From: Bacteroidota bacterium | GTDB taxonomy: Bacteria; Bacteroidota; Bacteroidia; Chitinophagales; Chitinophagaceae | Assembly: GCA_018268085.1 (NCBI GenBank) | Contig: JAFDXE010000002.1 | Span: 124,001 to 188,000 of the forward strand | DNA: 64,000 nt | Direction of reading: 5' to 3' | Shown: one piece after another, positions 9,095 through 18,050 of the stretch | How the letters are laid out: each line of letters opens with the position of its first letter | How positions within the stretch are numbered: the first letter of the stretch is position 1 | Program-made: the position numbers and the translations under genes | Notes under the pieces: model-generated | Told to the model about the DNA's origin: nothing | The model's input: the letters and a program-made list of their open reading frames with translations, nothing else | Databases searched by the model: none

Positions 9095-9736
9095 ATGAAA
9101 TCTTTATTCTCAGTTCTTGCTACTGTTATGCTTTTTGTTTCCTGCGCACAATCACAAACAGGTAATGTGCAGATACCGGTTGGTTCAAAAAAAGCCGGCA
9201 AAAATGAAGCCGTGGCAACCTTTGCCGAAGGATGCTTCTGGCATGCAGAAATAGTTTTTCAGAGCCTTGTGGGTGTGAGAGATGCTGTTTCGGGCTATGC
9301 AGGTGGTACAGATGAGGATCCTACGTATGAAAAAGTTTCGGGTGGGAATACGGGGCATGCAGAATCTGTAAACGTGTATTACGATCCTTCTGTGATTTCT
9401 TATGAAACGCTGGTTGCTGCTTTTTTCGCCAGTATGGATCCTACTACAGTAAACAGGCAGGGAAATGATGCCGGAACAGAATATCGTTCCATCGCATTTT
9501 ACCGGAATGAAAAAGAGAAGAAGATCATTGAAGCTGCTATTGCTAAAATCAATGCATCCAAAAAATATCGTTCTGCCGTGGTAACGGAGGTAAAACCATT
9601 TACTGCATTTTACCCTGCTGAAGATTATCACCAGGAATACATAAAATTCCACCCGGAAAATGGATATGTACAACATGTTTCAATTCCCGATTACCTGGAA
9701 TTCAGGAAAAACTTTAAAGGCCCTTATAAACCATAA
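9095..9736 (+). CDS. msrA: Peptide methionine-S-sulfoxide reductase MsrA, lipoprotein form
   Basis: The 213-residue protein begins with a lipoprotein signal whose lipobox is LFVSC (C17), so the enzyme should sit in the periplasm on a lipid anchor. The catalytic motif is GCFWH with Cys47, followed by GVRDAVSGYAGG, GHAESVNVYYDP and QGNDAGTEYRS, all MsrA signatures. It reduces methionine-S-sulfoxide in damaged proteins, using thioredoxin-like donors. The residue after GCFW is His rather than the more usual Cys, Gly or Ser. It stands alone on the plus strand, with about 190 bp of upstream DNA for its own promoter. Confidence 0.95.
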   Translation: MKSLFSVLATVMLFVSCAQSQTGNVQIPVGSKKAGKNEAVATFAEGCFWHAEIVFQSLVGVRDAVSGYAGGTDEDPTYEKVSGGNTGHAESVNVYYDPSVISYETLVAAFFASMDPTTVNRQGNDAGTEYRSIAFYRNEKEKKIIEAAIAKINASKKYRSAVVTEVKPFTAFYPAEDYHQEYIKFHPENGYVQHVSIPDYLEFRKNFKGPYKP

Positions 9737-9758
9737 TCCGGGGGAGCTTTTCAGGCGG

Positions 9759-10010
9759 CTAACTTTTACTCATTGATTTATCCATCTGGTTTCCCAGGAA
9801 ATAACCAATTACCAGTCCGGCCAATATCACAACTGCCAGCCATAGTGTTGTACCAACGGTAAACCACCCTACAAAAAATGCCAGTACGGCGCAGAAGATC
9901 ATCATGGGAGTTTTTGCAGATGATTTCTTTTTTTCGTGGGCAATGTGTTCTGCGTGTGTTTGGGGATGAGCGTGTTTGTGATGCGTATGTCTTTTTTTGG
10001 ATTCGGGCAT
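9759..10010 (-). CDS. Small membrane protein with His-rich N-terminus
   Basis: The start at 10010 gives an 83-residue protein, MPESKKRHTHHKHAHPQ onward. The longer frame from 10118 would overlap the end of the neighbouring gene at 10069. The first 35 residues are strongly basic and histidine-rich (about eight His). Two adjacent hydrophobic segments follow (MMIFCAVLAFFVGWF and LWLAVVILAGLVIGYFLG), separated by a short turn: a hairpin membrane protein with both ends on the same side. The function is unknown. Metal binding by the His-rich tail is only a guess. Confidence 0.7.
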   Translation of the reverse strand: MPESKKRHTHHKHAHPQTHAEHIAHEKKKSSAKTPMMIFCAVLAFFVGWFTVGTTLWLAVVILAGLVIGYFLGNQMDKSMSKS

Positions 10011-10068
10011 GATGCTGAATTTAAGTACACAATATGAATACCGGCAAAAGGTACACAATTCAACCGAT

Positions 10069-10542
10069 TTATAAAATGATTTCCATCTCTCTCCGGTAAT
10101 CATATTGAAGGTCTTCATGCATCCCGGAGATGGCTGCTTTTATTTTTTTGGCCTGGGCTGAAAACAGGTTCACCAGTTGCTGGCTTTTTTCAATTTCGAG
10201 CCTTGAATCCTTTATCTTTTTACAGAAATACAAAAGCAGTGTAGCTTCGGTGGTTTTTAAACCGCTGTATCTGATATACCGGTTTACAGAGCGCAATATG
10301 CGGCGCAGGTTTTTCTTTGCTATGTAAATACTTTTAATGTTTAATTCTTTAAATGCTTCATCTATTTCAGTTTTCACCGATTCAATATACCCCTGCTCAT
10401 TGCTTTCTTCAAACAATAGATAAGTAAGTAATTCTTTGTTTTCTTTTTTGAATTTTGCCAGTTGTAAACAAAGCGCTACCAGTTTTTGCGCTGGTACTAT
10501 TTCCAGTTCTGCTTTGATCTCTTTTAAAGAAGCTGCTTTCAT
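10069..10542 (-). CDS. Conserved-looking cytoplasmic helical protein, unknown function
   Basis: The 157-residue product is almost entirely alpha-helical and highly charged, with no signal peptide or membrane segment. Motifs such as AQKLVALCLQLAKFKKENKELLTYLLFEE and KKNLRRILRSVNRYIRYSG suggest a helical bundle. I cannot assign a family. Balanced codon use, a stable frame and a start at MKAASLKEIKAEL support a real gene. It is followed 58 bp later by the His-rich membrane protein on the same strand. Confidence 0.7.
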   Translation of the reverse strand: MKAASLKEIKAELEIVPAQKLVALCLQLAKFKKENKELLTYLLFEESNEQGYIESVKTEIDEAFKELNIKSIYIAKKNLRRILRSVNRYIRYSGLKTTEATLLLYFCKKIKDSRLEIEKSQQLVNLFSAQAKKIKAAISGMHEDLQYDYRREMEIIL

Positions 10543-11456
10543 TTGAATATGTATAAAAGATAAACTTAGTAAAAAAGATGAATGAGAAAATATATTCCGG
10601 GAGGGTATTCAATATTCCGCAGTGGTAAAACTTATTTTTGATGTAAAACAAGTTTACATTATTATAATATGAAAGCGTAAAGTAAATAGCTGAGCAAATG
10701 CAGCAATAATGAGTATCCTCATGCCTGCATTCAGAGATGATAGGTGTTATGCAGAGAAGAAAAAAAGTTGTTGGATTTTAAAGCGGAACTACTCGTATAA
10801 AAACGAGCACAAGTTAGCAACAGTATCAGGGGGAAAATGTAGAACTGTATTTGAAACTGATGTAGTTGTAACTATGATGTATAAAAAGAAAAAAACCTTC
10901 GTTAGGTTCGAAGGCTTTTCACAGATTCAGTTTTTTCCAGGATAATGGAACGGGGGCTTTCTAAAGATATTTTTTCCAGCTTCACAGTTATTGGATGCGA
11001 GGCTTCTTACAGGATAGTTGATCTTTGAATATTGGACTACTACTTCGGTTCTTCTACAGGATTGGATAAATTCTTAATACCGGACTTTATCGTTGGCTTT
11101 TCTACAGGATTGGAACTTCGCTATGATATTGGAAAAGGTGATTCACTTTTTGGTATTTCACAGGTATCTCAGGATTATAACACAAAGATAAAACCCGCTG
11201 CCCGCCTTTCTTGTAGGCTGTGCAGTGATTCATTTGTAGTATTATTTCGACTTTTTGAAAATTCTCGTAGAAACCAGCGCTTTTATTCGTAATTATACTA
11301 AGTAGTTACAACATTTTAAAGCAGCATTATGTAACAGGAAAAATTTTACTAACAACTTTCAATAAATAGTACAGCGATTAAAAAGATAAAACGAAAGTTA
11401 TGCCGCCAAATGGCAGTCGACTGGGCAGAAAGTAAAGTGAAAAACGTGTACAGAAA
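10543..11456. other. Gene-poor stretch with degenerate direct repeats and one hairpin
   Basis: No convincing gene lies in these 914 bases; two short plus-strand frames (10709-10945 and 11032-11292) lack signal, family or composition support. A hairpin with stem CCTTCG/CGAAGG is at 10896-10901 and 10909-10914, with A-rich and T-rich flanks that could end transcription in either direction. From about 10913 to 11165 a TTC(T)ACAGGAT-like motif recurs at least five times, with an exact 15-base repeat TTCTACAGGATTGGA at 11052-11066 and 11100-11114. Confidence 0.55.
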
Positions 11457-11675
11457 CTATTTAGCAGTGGAAGTTGAATTGTTATAACCGGGAAAAGCTG
11501 ATGCAGTAGAAACAAACAATTCATCAATCTTAATATTTCGTATATCCTCCTCCGTTATGGTGTCATTTATATCCTCGAGGTGGCGGCGAATTTTGTTATA
11601 AGTTCCTTCATCTTTATAAGATTTCATGGCCGTCCAGTTAATAAGTGGCTTAGGTCCTTTGTTGAAGTTCTCCAT
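11457..11675 (-). CDS. Small acidic hypothetical protein
   Basis: The 72-residue frame reads like a genuine small protein: MENFNKGPKPLINWTAMKSY at the start, then a charged helical middle (TYNKIRRHLEDINDTITEEDIRNIKIDELF) and a Ser/Thr-rich tail. It has no signal peptide. An AT-rich TTTTAAAGTT sequence just upstream of the ATG resembles Bacteroidota translation-start context. I do not recognise the family; it could be spurious, but composition favours coding. Confidence 0.45.
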   Translation of the reverse strand: MENFNKGPKPLINWTAMKSYKDEGTYNKIRRHLEDINDTITEEDIRNIKIDELFVSTASAFPGYNNSTSTAK

Positions 11676-11823
11676 AACTTTAAAATTGAAAGCATGAAAT
11701 TACGAAATCTCCCGTCAGCAGCCAAAGAGTATCCAAAAATTATCCGGGCGGTAATACGGGTAATTTATTAATTGATTACTTTCGGCAAACCGGCTAATAG
11801 CCATCATCTTACAAGCTTTATAC

Positions 11824-13386
11824 ATGAAAAAATTTGCAACACTCGCCTTCCTGCTTACGCTTCTTTCTCTTAGCACAATTTATGCACAGGTTATCAGTTC
11901 AGCTCAGATCGATTCCCTGGCGGAAAAGACATTAAGAACCTTCGACGTGCCCGGAATCGCCGTGGCGGTAGTGAAAGATGGCAAAGTAATTCATGCCCGT
12001 GGTTATGGCGTTCGCTCGCTTGCTACAAAACTTAAAACAGATGAAAACACTTTGTTTGGCATTGCCTCTAACAGTAAAGCGTTCACTACTGCCGCCCTGG
12101 GGATGCTCGTTGATGAAGGCAAGATTAAATGGGATGACCGGGTCAGGGATTATATTCCTGAGTTTAAATTATATGATCCGTATGTTACGGAATCCTTCAC
12201 CATACGTGACCTGCTCACCCACCGCAGTGGAATGGGACTCGGTGCCGGCGACCTCATGTTTTTCCCCGATTCTAACAATTTTACCATTAAAGACATCATT
12301 CACAATCTCCGGTACCTGAAAGCGGTTTCCGACTTCAGAACCAAATACGACTACGATAATTTATTGTACATGGTAGCCGGGGAAATCGTTGCAAGGGTTT
12401 CAGGAATGAGTTGGGATGAGTTCATAGAAAAACGCATCATGCAACCGCTGGGTATGAACAGCGGTGCTGCCTGTTATGCCAGGTTAAAAGACAAATCAAA
12501 CGTAGTTGATCCCCACGCACCCGTAGATGGAAAAGTGCAGGTCATTCGCCGCGACTGGAGCCTGAACGCTAACGCAGCCGGGGGCATCTATAGTAACCTC
12601 ACCGACCTGGGTAAATGGGTAATCCTGCAAATGGAAAACGGCAAATATGGCGATAGCCTGAAGAAAACACTATTCAGCGAAGAGGTACATGAAGAAATGT
12701 GGACGCCGCAAACCATTATCCCGGTACATGGAGCCAATTCGTATAACACGCATTTCGCCAGCTACGGGTTGGGCTTTTTCCTGTCGGATGTAAAAGGATA
12801 TAAACAGGTATCTCATACCGGTGGCCTTGCAGGAATTGTTACACAGATAACGATGATCCCGGAAATGAAACTGGGGATTATTGTCCTCACCAACCAGCAA
12901 TCCGGGGCAGCTTTCACTGCCATTACCAATACAATTAAAGACAGCTACCTGGGCATAACCGGTAAAGACCGCATCAAAGAAAATCACGATCGTGTGGTTA
13001 AGAATGAAGCAGAAGCAAAAAAAATAACAGACGGCATCGCCAGGGAAATTGAAAAACAATTAAAGAATAACAACGGTAAAAATAATACAGATGCTATACT
13101 GGGAACTTATACGGATGCATGGCTGGGCGATATTGTTATTTCTGTTAAAAACAATAAAACCAGGTTTGATTCAAAGCGATCCTTCATGCTCACGGGCGAG
13201 ATCTTGCCCTATAAAGGAAACACTTATATTGTAAGATGGGACGACAGGAGTTTTGATGCAGATGCCTATCTGCGATTTGAAATGGATGAAAACGGGAAAG
13301 CAACTGGCATAAAAATGGCGGCTATATCACCGTTAACCGATTTCAGTTACGATTTCCAGGACCTGGATTTCAAAAGAAAAAATTGA
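11824..13386 (+). CDS. Secreted serine hydrolase, class C beta-lactamase fold with C-terminal DUF3471-like domain
   Basis: A signal peptide (MKKFATLAFLLTLLSLSTIYAQ) precedes a beta-lactamase/penicillin-binding-like domain of about 360 residues. The catalytic SxxK is S82-N-S-K85 in FGIASNSKAFTTA. The YxN motif is Y177-D-N179. The third motif is HTGG in QVSHTGGLAGI. The last 120 or so residues resemble the DUF3471 beta-barrel (AILGTYTDAWLGDIVISV), common on such hydrolases. Family members act as D-aminopeptidases, esterases or carboxypeptidases; true beta-lactamase activity is not implied. The DUF4251 gene starts 1 bp after its stop, so the two form an operon. Confidence 0.9.
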   Translation: MKKFATLAFLLTLLSLSTIYAQVISSAQIDSLAEKTLRTFDVPGIAVAVVKDGKVIHARGYGVRSLATKLKTDENTLFGIASNSKAFTTAALGMLVDEGKIKWDDRVRDYIPEFKLYDPYVTESFTIRDLLTHRSGMGLGAGDLMFFPDSNNFTIKDIIHNLRYLKAVSDFRTKYDYDNLLYMVAGEIVARVSGMSWDEFIEKRIMQPLGMNSGAACYARLKDKSNVVDPHAPVDGKVQVIRRDWSLNANAAGGIYSNLTDLGKWVILQMENGKYGDSLKKTLFSEEVHEEMWTPQTIIPVHGANSYNTHFASYGLGFFLSDVKGYKQVSHTGGLAGIVTQITMIPEMKLGIIVLTNQQSGAAFTAITNTIKDSYLGITGKDRIKENHDRVVKNEAEAKKITDGIAREIEKQLKNNNGKNNTDAILGTYTDAWLGDIVISVKNNKTRFDSKRSFMLTGEILPYKGNTYIVRWDDRSFDADAYLRFEMDENGKATGIKMAAISPLTDFSYDFQDLDFKRKN

Positions 13387-13387
13387 T

Positions 13388-13873
13388 ATGAAAAGCTGTA
13401 AACGTAAGCATGTAACCACACTCGCACTTATACTGTTGTTATCTCTCTTTACCATTTCTGTACAGGCACAGCAACAGGATAAGGCAGCCATCATCGAAAA
13501 AAAGATACAGGAAAAGAATTTCGTGTTCATGGCCAACTCACTAACGCCTATGAGTGGCCGCCTGAGAATTCTCACCGACCCATACGATGTTACGGTTAAA
13601 CCGGATACCATCGTGAGCTTTCTCCCCTATTTTGGCCGGGTGGATGTTGCACCAGTAAGCAGCAGAGACGGCGGCATAATGTTTACCTCTGCACAATTCA
13701 GTTATACAGCAGAAAAAGGCAAAAAAGATTCCTGGAATATAGAGATCAAGTTCAAAGACCAGCGCAATGCCAGTACATTTAATTTTATTATTTACGACAA
13801 TGGTGAAGCTTCGCTGAATGTATTAAGCCCTTATCGTGACCCTATTTCTTTCAGGGGTGAAATAAAATTGTAG
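13388..13873 (+). CDS. DUF4251 family secreted protein
   Basis: The 161-residue protein starts with a signal peptide ending TISVQAQQQ. The rest matches the DUF4251 pattern known from Bacteroidota: KNFVFMANSLTPMSG, DPYDVTVKPDTIVSFLPYFGRV, a central beta-rich part and the ending SPYRDPISFRGEI. No enzymatic residues stand out. It follows the serine hydrolase with one base between stop and start, so both are likely translated from one message and exported together. The function is unknown. Confidence 0.85.
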   Translation: MKSCKRKHVTTLALILLLSLFTISVQAQQQDKAAIIEKKIQEKNFVFMANSLTPMSGRLRILTDPYDVTVKPDTIVSFLPYFGRVDVAPVSSRDGGIMFTSAQFSYTAEKGKKDSWNIEIKFKDQRNASTFNFIIYDNGEASLNVLSPYRDPISFRGEIKL

Positions 13874-13891
13874 TATTCCCTAACGATTGCT

Positions 13892-14974
13892 TTACTGGTA
13901 TTGAATGTAAATCGGCCTGGGCGTAAACTTCAGCAATTCTTCCGGGGAATACATACCGCTGTTGCTTCTTTTTACATCGTTCTTGTAAAATAATTTGAAA
14001 CCGGTAAACTGTACGGGTTCTTTGTAGATATAGCGGTCCCAGGTAGATTTTTTCAGAATCTTGCTACCCCAGCCATCCATATCAATCACTACCTGAACTT
14101 CCGGCACAAGTTTGATCTTATCATAGTTGGTAATCATTCCCTGTGTGAAACGATGTACCACTAATATCTTCGGCGGCAGGTTATTTTTTTTCACAATTGC
14201 AGCAAGATAGTCTACCGCAAAATTGATGTCTTCTTCATTGAATGTCCCGATTTTTGTTCCCGGTTTTTCGCCGTTCTTTAAAGAAAATTCCGGATCAATA
14301 CCCAAATGCACCGTTGGCAGGGAAAGGTATTTTTCAAGTAAGGGAACTTCATTTTTTACGTAGCTATTGCCCACCTGTACATCCAGGAAAACCAGCCCGT
14401 TGATTTCCTTTGACCATGCCATTACCGTATCAATTTGTTTAAACGGCATCCGTAAACGGTGTTTTCCATCGGCTCCCGGCGAACCTTGTGCAGTTACGGC
14501 AATATAATGCAGCGCCGGTATTACGGGCATGGTACTATCCGCCTTCTTCCAGTTCTCCACTTCACCCATTAATTTCTTCAGCATTTCGTCTTTCGGGTAT
14601 TCTCCCAACACACCCATTTTTTTCGAGTACAGGTTACCGTAATATGCTACGATCCTGTTGTAAGGCAGTAATGCTCCATCGAGCGGATATGGACCTTTCA
14701 CCGGCCATTTACCTTTTTTATCAACATTACTCAGTTCTATCATCCGCCTGTTATAATCTGCAGTATCGATCTGAACATAATGGATAGTATCAGCCGTTGG
14801 CTTCACTGTTGTATCTTTTAAGGTAGCTGCGGTTACATTTTCAGCAGCATTCTTTTCTTTCCCTTTGCCAGTTGCCTGTATGTTTACGCCTGCTGAATTT
14901 GATTGGTTACAGGAAAATCCTGAAAGGATCATTGCAGGTATAACCAGGGCAAAGCTGTTTTGAAAAAATTTCAT
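13892..14974 (-). CDS. Lipoprotein with predicted TIM-barrel-like domain, unknown function
   Basis: The 360-residue product has a lipoprotein signal with lipobox SGFSC (Cys22). A low-complexity linker of about 40 residues follows. The remaining 270 residues look like an alpha/beta barrel: repeated strand-loop patterns such as AYYGNLYSKKMGVLG, PALHYIAVTAQGSPG, LVFLDVQVGNSY, TVHLGIDPEFSL, ILVVHRFTQGMI and VQVVIDMDGWG. The acidic strand ends (D in LDVQ, DPE, DMDG) resemble glycoside-hydrolase-like barrels, but I cannot name a family. It is convergent with the DUF4251 gene, with only 18 bp between stops. Confidence 0.75.
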   Translation of the reverse strand: MKFFQNSFALVIPAMILSGFSCNQSNSAGVNIQATGKGKEKNAAENVTAATLKDTTVKPTADTIHYVQIDTADYNRRMIELSNVDKKGKWPVKGPYPLDGALLPYNRIVAYYGNLYSKKMGVLGEYPKDEMLKKLMGEVENWKKADSTMPVIPALHYIAVTAQGSPGADGKHRLRMPFKQIDTVMAWSKEINGLVFLDVQVGNSYVKNEVPLLEKYLSLPTVHLGIDPEFSLKNGEKPGTKIGTFNEEDINFAVDYLAAIVKKNNLPPKILVVHRFTQGMITNYDKIKLVPEVQVVIDMDGWGSKILKKSTWDRYIYKEPVQFTGFKLFYKNDVKRSNSGMYSPEELLKFTPRPIYIQYQ

Positions 14975-15065
14975 GGAAGGAATGGTTTCAGGTAATGAAT
15001 TACATTATAAAACGAAGGTAAGCTGTGTTCATTGCACAAATTCAATTGATCCGGGATAAAAATAC

Positions 15066-16007
15066 TTATCCCAATGTACGGGTAGTTTTGCCGATAAGGT
15101 TCCCGTTAAAATAGAGTTGCATGGTATAAGTGCCTTTCTGGAATTTATCGCCGGCTAAACTAAATGAAAGTTTTTTATTTTCTCCTTTGGCATATTCAAA
15201 TTTAACCTTGCAGGAATAGATCTTTTTTCCTTCCCTGGTATCGAATCGGCCTGTTTCCCAGGAGGAAGCCTGCAGCACTTTATTATCGGGTTGCAATACC
15301 ACCACTACAATTTCAGTATGGTTAAAAACACTGAGGTTATTTTTTACCGTAAATGTGCCAACAAATTTGTCGGTTTGCAGTGCAAGATTGGTTTCCTGTT
15401 CCCGGTCTCCATCTACCATTAAAGCTGTTAACTTCAGGTCGGATGCGGTAAATATAGATACGGGCATACCCGGTTCGTCATTTTGATCTTTATTTACCAT
15501 TGAAACCGGTTTCACAGATTGCTGTATCTGTTCTTTGGGAACATTAGTTAACTGTTGTATTACATCATAGAGCCGCTTATTTTCTGTTTCGATGTCGGTG
15601 TTCGTATCCCTCAACTGGTTGATACGTTTCTGTAGTTCATTAATTTTTTGACGGGCAAGATCAAGATCTTCTTTCTTTACGGGGTTTTTGAGTATAACGG
15701 CAATTTCATTTCTCAATTTATAAAATTCACTCAGCTTTATGTCGAGATCAGATTTGAGGGAATCTGCTTTTGTCCAGGTAGAATCCAGTGTACTCAGGTT
15801 TGAAATTGTGGCCTCGTACACTTTCTTAAGTGAATCCCTTGCGGCATTGGTAGCTGCAGTTGAATCTTTTACAATTAAAACAGTTGCCTGTTTATTTTCT
15901 TTGGCGAAATTACCGATGTTGAAGCCCCATGTCCACAGCAGTGCACAAGACACAAGTATCAGCAATACTGATACAACCAGTAGAAGAATCGATTTAGAGT
16001 CTTTCAT
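15066..16007 (-). CDS. Membrane-anchored coiled-coil protein with C-terminal beta domain
   Basis: The start at 16007 (MKDSKSILLLVVSVLLILVSC) is chosen over 16034 because it puts one N-terminal membrane helix or signal anchor first. Residues about 40-150 are a long coiled coil (KKEDLDLARQKINELQKRINQLRD). The last 120 residues form a beta-sandwich-like domain with LKLTALMVDGDREQET and KGTYTMQLYFNGNLIGKT. The product is probably periplasmic and anchored to the inner membrane. It lies 30 bp after the exported actin-fold gene on the same strand, so the two may form an operon. The function is unknown. Confidence 0.75.
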   Translation of the reverse strand: MKDSKSILLLVVSVLLILVSCALLWTWGFNIGNFAKENKQATVLIVKDSTAATNAARDSLKKVYEATISNLSTLDSTWTKADSLKSDLDIKLSEFYKLRNEIAVILKNPVKKEDLDLARQKINELQKRINQLRDTNTDIETENKRLYDVIQQLTNVPKEQIQQSVKPVSMVNKDQNDEPGMPVSIFTASDLKLTALMVDGDREQETNLALQTDKFVGTFTVKNNLSVFNHTEIVVVVLQPDNKVLQASSWETGRFDTREGKKIYSCKVKFEYAKGENKKLSFSLAGDKFQKGTYTMQLYFNGNLIGKTTRTLG

Positions 16008-16037
16008 GAATTGGTAATAAGCTACAAAGCGCAACCA

Positions 16038-17198
16038 CTAAGGCTGTTTTGATACACTTTGATTTACATAAGCACTTATCCATCCCACTTGTCCGTTCTT
16101 CACTAAAAAAAACTGTTTCTTTTCCCACACTCCTTCAAACTGGCGCATAATTTTTAACAGCAAACCAGTGCCGGCCATTAATGAACGCTGGTCAAAAACT
16201 TTATTTACTTTTTTAGCTTCTGTTGCAACCGCATTTTTATCGATGGTTGGATCAGTAATTGATTTTACAATAGCCGAATCCGAAATAGATGCATAGTTAT
16301 TGGCTAGTCGTTCTGCAAATTTTGCCACTTCATCATACGTAACCAGCACTACCGGATTGTCAATCATTTCCGGTAACATTAATGTTGCTACAGACCAGGC
16401 AATACCCCCGCTGAATGCAATGTTATCGCTCATATTGTAGGCGCCACTAAGGTTAACGGCATAAACTACCTGGTCGTTTGCCTCACCCGATAATACCCTG
16501 AACAACTGCTTTTCATAATTACTCAGACTCTTATCATCGCCGGTTCTTTTTTCAGTAGCATTGGCGATACTTTTTGTACCCCACGACAGTTCAAATAATT
16601 TAATGTCTTTTGTATTTCCGTTGGGAAAATAGCCACCTTTAGTGTTTCCACTTCCGATATCAATCAGGAATGTTGTGAATCTTCTTGAATCCGGAACAAT
16701 CCCCAAATGGGATAACCTTGCTTCTTCAGATGCATCTATCAGGTCAAGTTTGCGGGACGGATCTTTTACTCTTAGTTTAAATGAATCCGATAGTTTGGTA
16801 ACCCAGCCCATTTTATCTTCTTTTTGAGCAAGCGTTTTAACTCCACTGCTCACAACGGTAAAAATTTTATCGGGAGTGATGTTGAAATTATTTACGGCTG
16901 TATAATACAATCCGCAAAGTCCGTTTAAAGTTGCCGTAAAAGTCGGATCCGTAAAGGAAATAAAATCGGTGTTTACAGAAGTATCTTTTACAATATTGAA
17001 ATTATTATTGCGCTGCATGTTTTTCCCGATCTCCACAAGACTCATTTTAACGCCTTTGGATCCAACTTCAATACCGGCATACACAGTGGAATTGCTGTAT
17101 TTTAATTTAAGACTGTTGGGTTGAGCTTTCAACGCAACAAATGAAAAAATAACGCTGGCCGTTAGCAAGGCACGCTGCAGGTGTAAACTTAACTTCAT
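16038..17198 (-). CDS. Exported Ppx/GppA-like (actin-fold) protein
   Basis: The start at 17198 gives a signal peptide (MKLSLHLQRALLTASVIFSF to KAQPNS); the longer frame from 17285 would bury it. The mature part has the two nucleotide or phosphate loops of the ASKHA fold as seen in exopolyphosphatase/GppA proteins: YAGIEVGSKGVKMSLVEIG and FLIDIGSGNTKGGYF. DASEEARLSHLG between them resembles the Ppx 'SGxEEAxL' motif. Ppx/GppA enzymes cleave polyphosphate or pppGpp in the cytoplasm, so an exported version is odd. It is followed by the coiled-coil membrane protein. Confidence 0.78.
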   Translation of the reverse strand: MKLSLHLQRALLTASVIFSFVALKAQPNSLKLKYSNSTVYAGIEVGSKGVKMSLVEIGKNMQRNNNFNIVKDTSVNTDFISFTDPTFTATLNGLCGLYYTAVNNFNITPDKIFTVVSSGVKTLAQKEDKMGWVTKLSDSFKLRVKDPSRKLDLIDASEEARLSHLGIVPDSRRFTTFLIDIGSGNTKGGYFPNGNTKDIKLFELSWGTKSIANATEKRTGDDKSLSNYEKQLFRVLSGEANDQVVYAVNLSGAYNMSDNIAFSGGIAWSVATLMLPEMIDNPVVLVTYDEVAKFAERLANNYASISDSAIVKSITDPTIDKNAVATEAKKVNKVFDQRSLMAGTGLLLKIMRQFEGVWEKKQFFLVKNGQVGWISAYVNQSVSKQP

Positions 17199-17395
17199 GT
17201 CGGAAAATTGACGGTTAAAATTAGTAAAATAAGCCATGGTGTTCGGTTTAGGTGTGTATATGTGGGTAACTTGTGCAGTTAGCAATTATTCCGTAATCAG
17301 AGAGGAGGCGATTGTTTTCCCGAGGTAAAAAGATAGGTAAGCAGTTAGTTCAGGTCTTGATAATTGAAGATAGAAAAATAAATTCATTTATCATG

Positions 17396-17428
17396 GAAGG
17401 GGAAATACAATTTGGTGATTTCCCCTTC
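17396..17428 (-). terminator. Hairpin downstream of the cyclophilin gene
   Basis: An 11-bp perfect inverted repeat (17396-17406 with 17418-17428) and an 11-base loop lie 8 bp after the cyclophilin stop on the minus strand. The T-run after the stem is weak, so termination efficiency is uncertain. Confidence 0.55.
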
Positions 17429-17436
17429 ATTAATAA

Positions 17437-17883
17437 TTATATCAAAACAATTTTTTCAATAACATCTCCACCCCTGATATCATCAATTACATCCAAACCT
17501 TCTATTACTTTTCCAAAGCAGGTATGCATGCCATCGAGGTGTTGAACGCCCTGGCGGTTATGACAAATGAAGAATTGTGAGCCCCCGGTATTTGGACCGC
17601 GGTGTGCCATTGAAAGTACACCCCTGTCGTGAAATTGTTTCGGCGCTTTCGTTTCACAGGCAATGGTATAACCAGGACCGCCTGTGCCGTTTCCGATAGG
17701 GCAACCTCCCTGTATCATGAAATTTGGAATCACCCGGTGAAAAGTTAATCCGTTGTAAAATCCTTCTGATACCAGTTTTTTGAAATTATTTACGGTAATT
17801 GGTGTAGCATCATCGTATAATTCAAAAGTCATCACACCTTTTGCAGTATGTATTTCGCCACGGGTTAAAACAGTTTCGCTCAT
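17437..17883 (-). CDS. Cyclophilin-type peptidyl-prolyl cis-trans isomerase
   Basis: The start at 17883 ([18 protein letters not shown]) gives a 148-residue single-domain cyclophilin. Family signatures are [38 protein letters not shown] (active-site His and Arg, Phe, Gln), [16 protein letters not shown] and [14 protein letters not shown]. It catalyses cis-trans isomerisation of X-Pro bonds. No signal peptide is present, so a cytoplasmic location is expected. A hairpin follows the stop codon, consistent with a single-gene transcript. Confidence 0.95.
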   Translation of the reverse strand: MSETVLTRGEIHTAKGVMTFELYDDATPITVNNFKKLVSEGFYNGLTFHRVIPNFMIQGGCPIGNGTGGPGYTIACETKAPKQFHDRGVLSMAHRGPNTGGSQFFICHNRQGVQHLDGMHTCFGKVIEGLDVIDDIRGGDVIEKIVLI

Positions 17884-18050
17884 ATATTTTTTTTGAGGGG
17901 CAAATGTAGGCAAAGGCGATCAAATATTTAAGGAATTGGAAGCTTCCTGGTGATATGCATTTATATTCATTAGCGTGAAACCCTGTTTGGGGCTGAAGAT
18001 GTTTACCAGTTTTCCAAATGATGAATTAAATTGAGCTCAAAATTACATTC

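Noticed and set aside
10709..11292. Two plus-strand frames (78 and 86 codons) in the gene-poor stretch
   Set aside because: They run through degenerate repeats, have no signal, domain or codon pattern like the neighbouring genes, and overlap the possible hairpin.
11032..11292. STGLD/STGLE peptide repeat encoded by the 15-base repeat
   Set aside because: Although the exact repeat is in frame (48 bases), other copies of the motif are out of frame, so DNA-level repetition is the better explanation.
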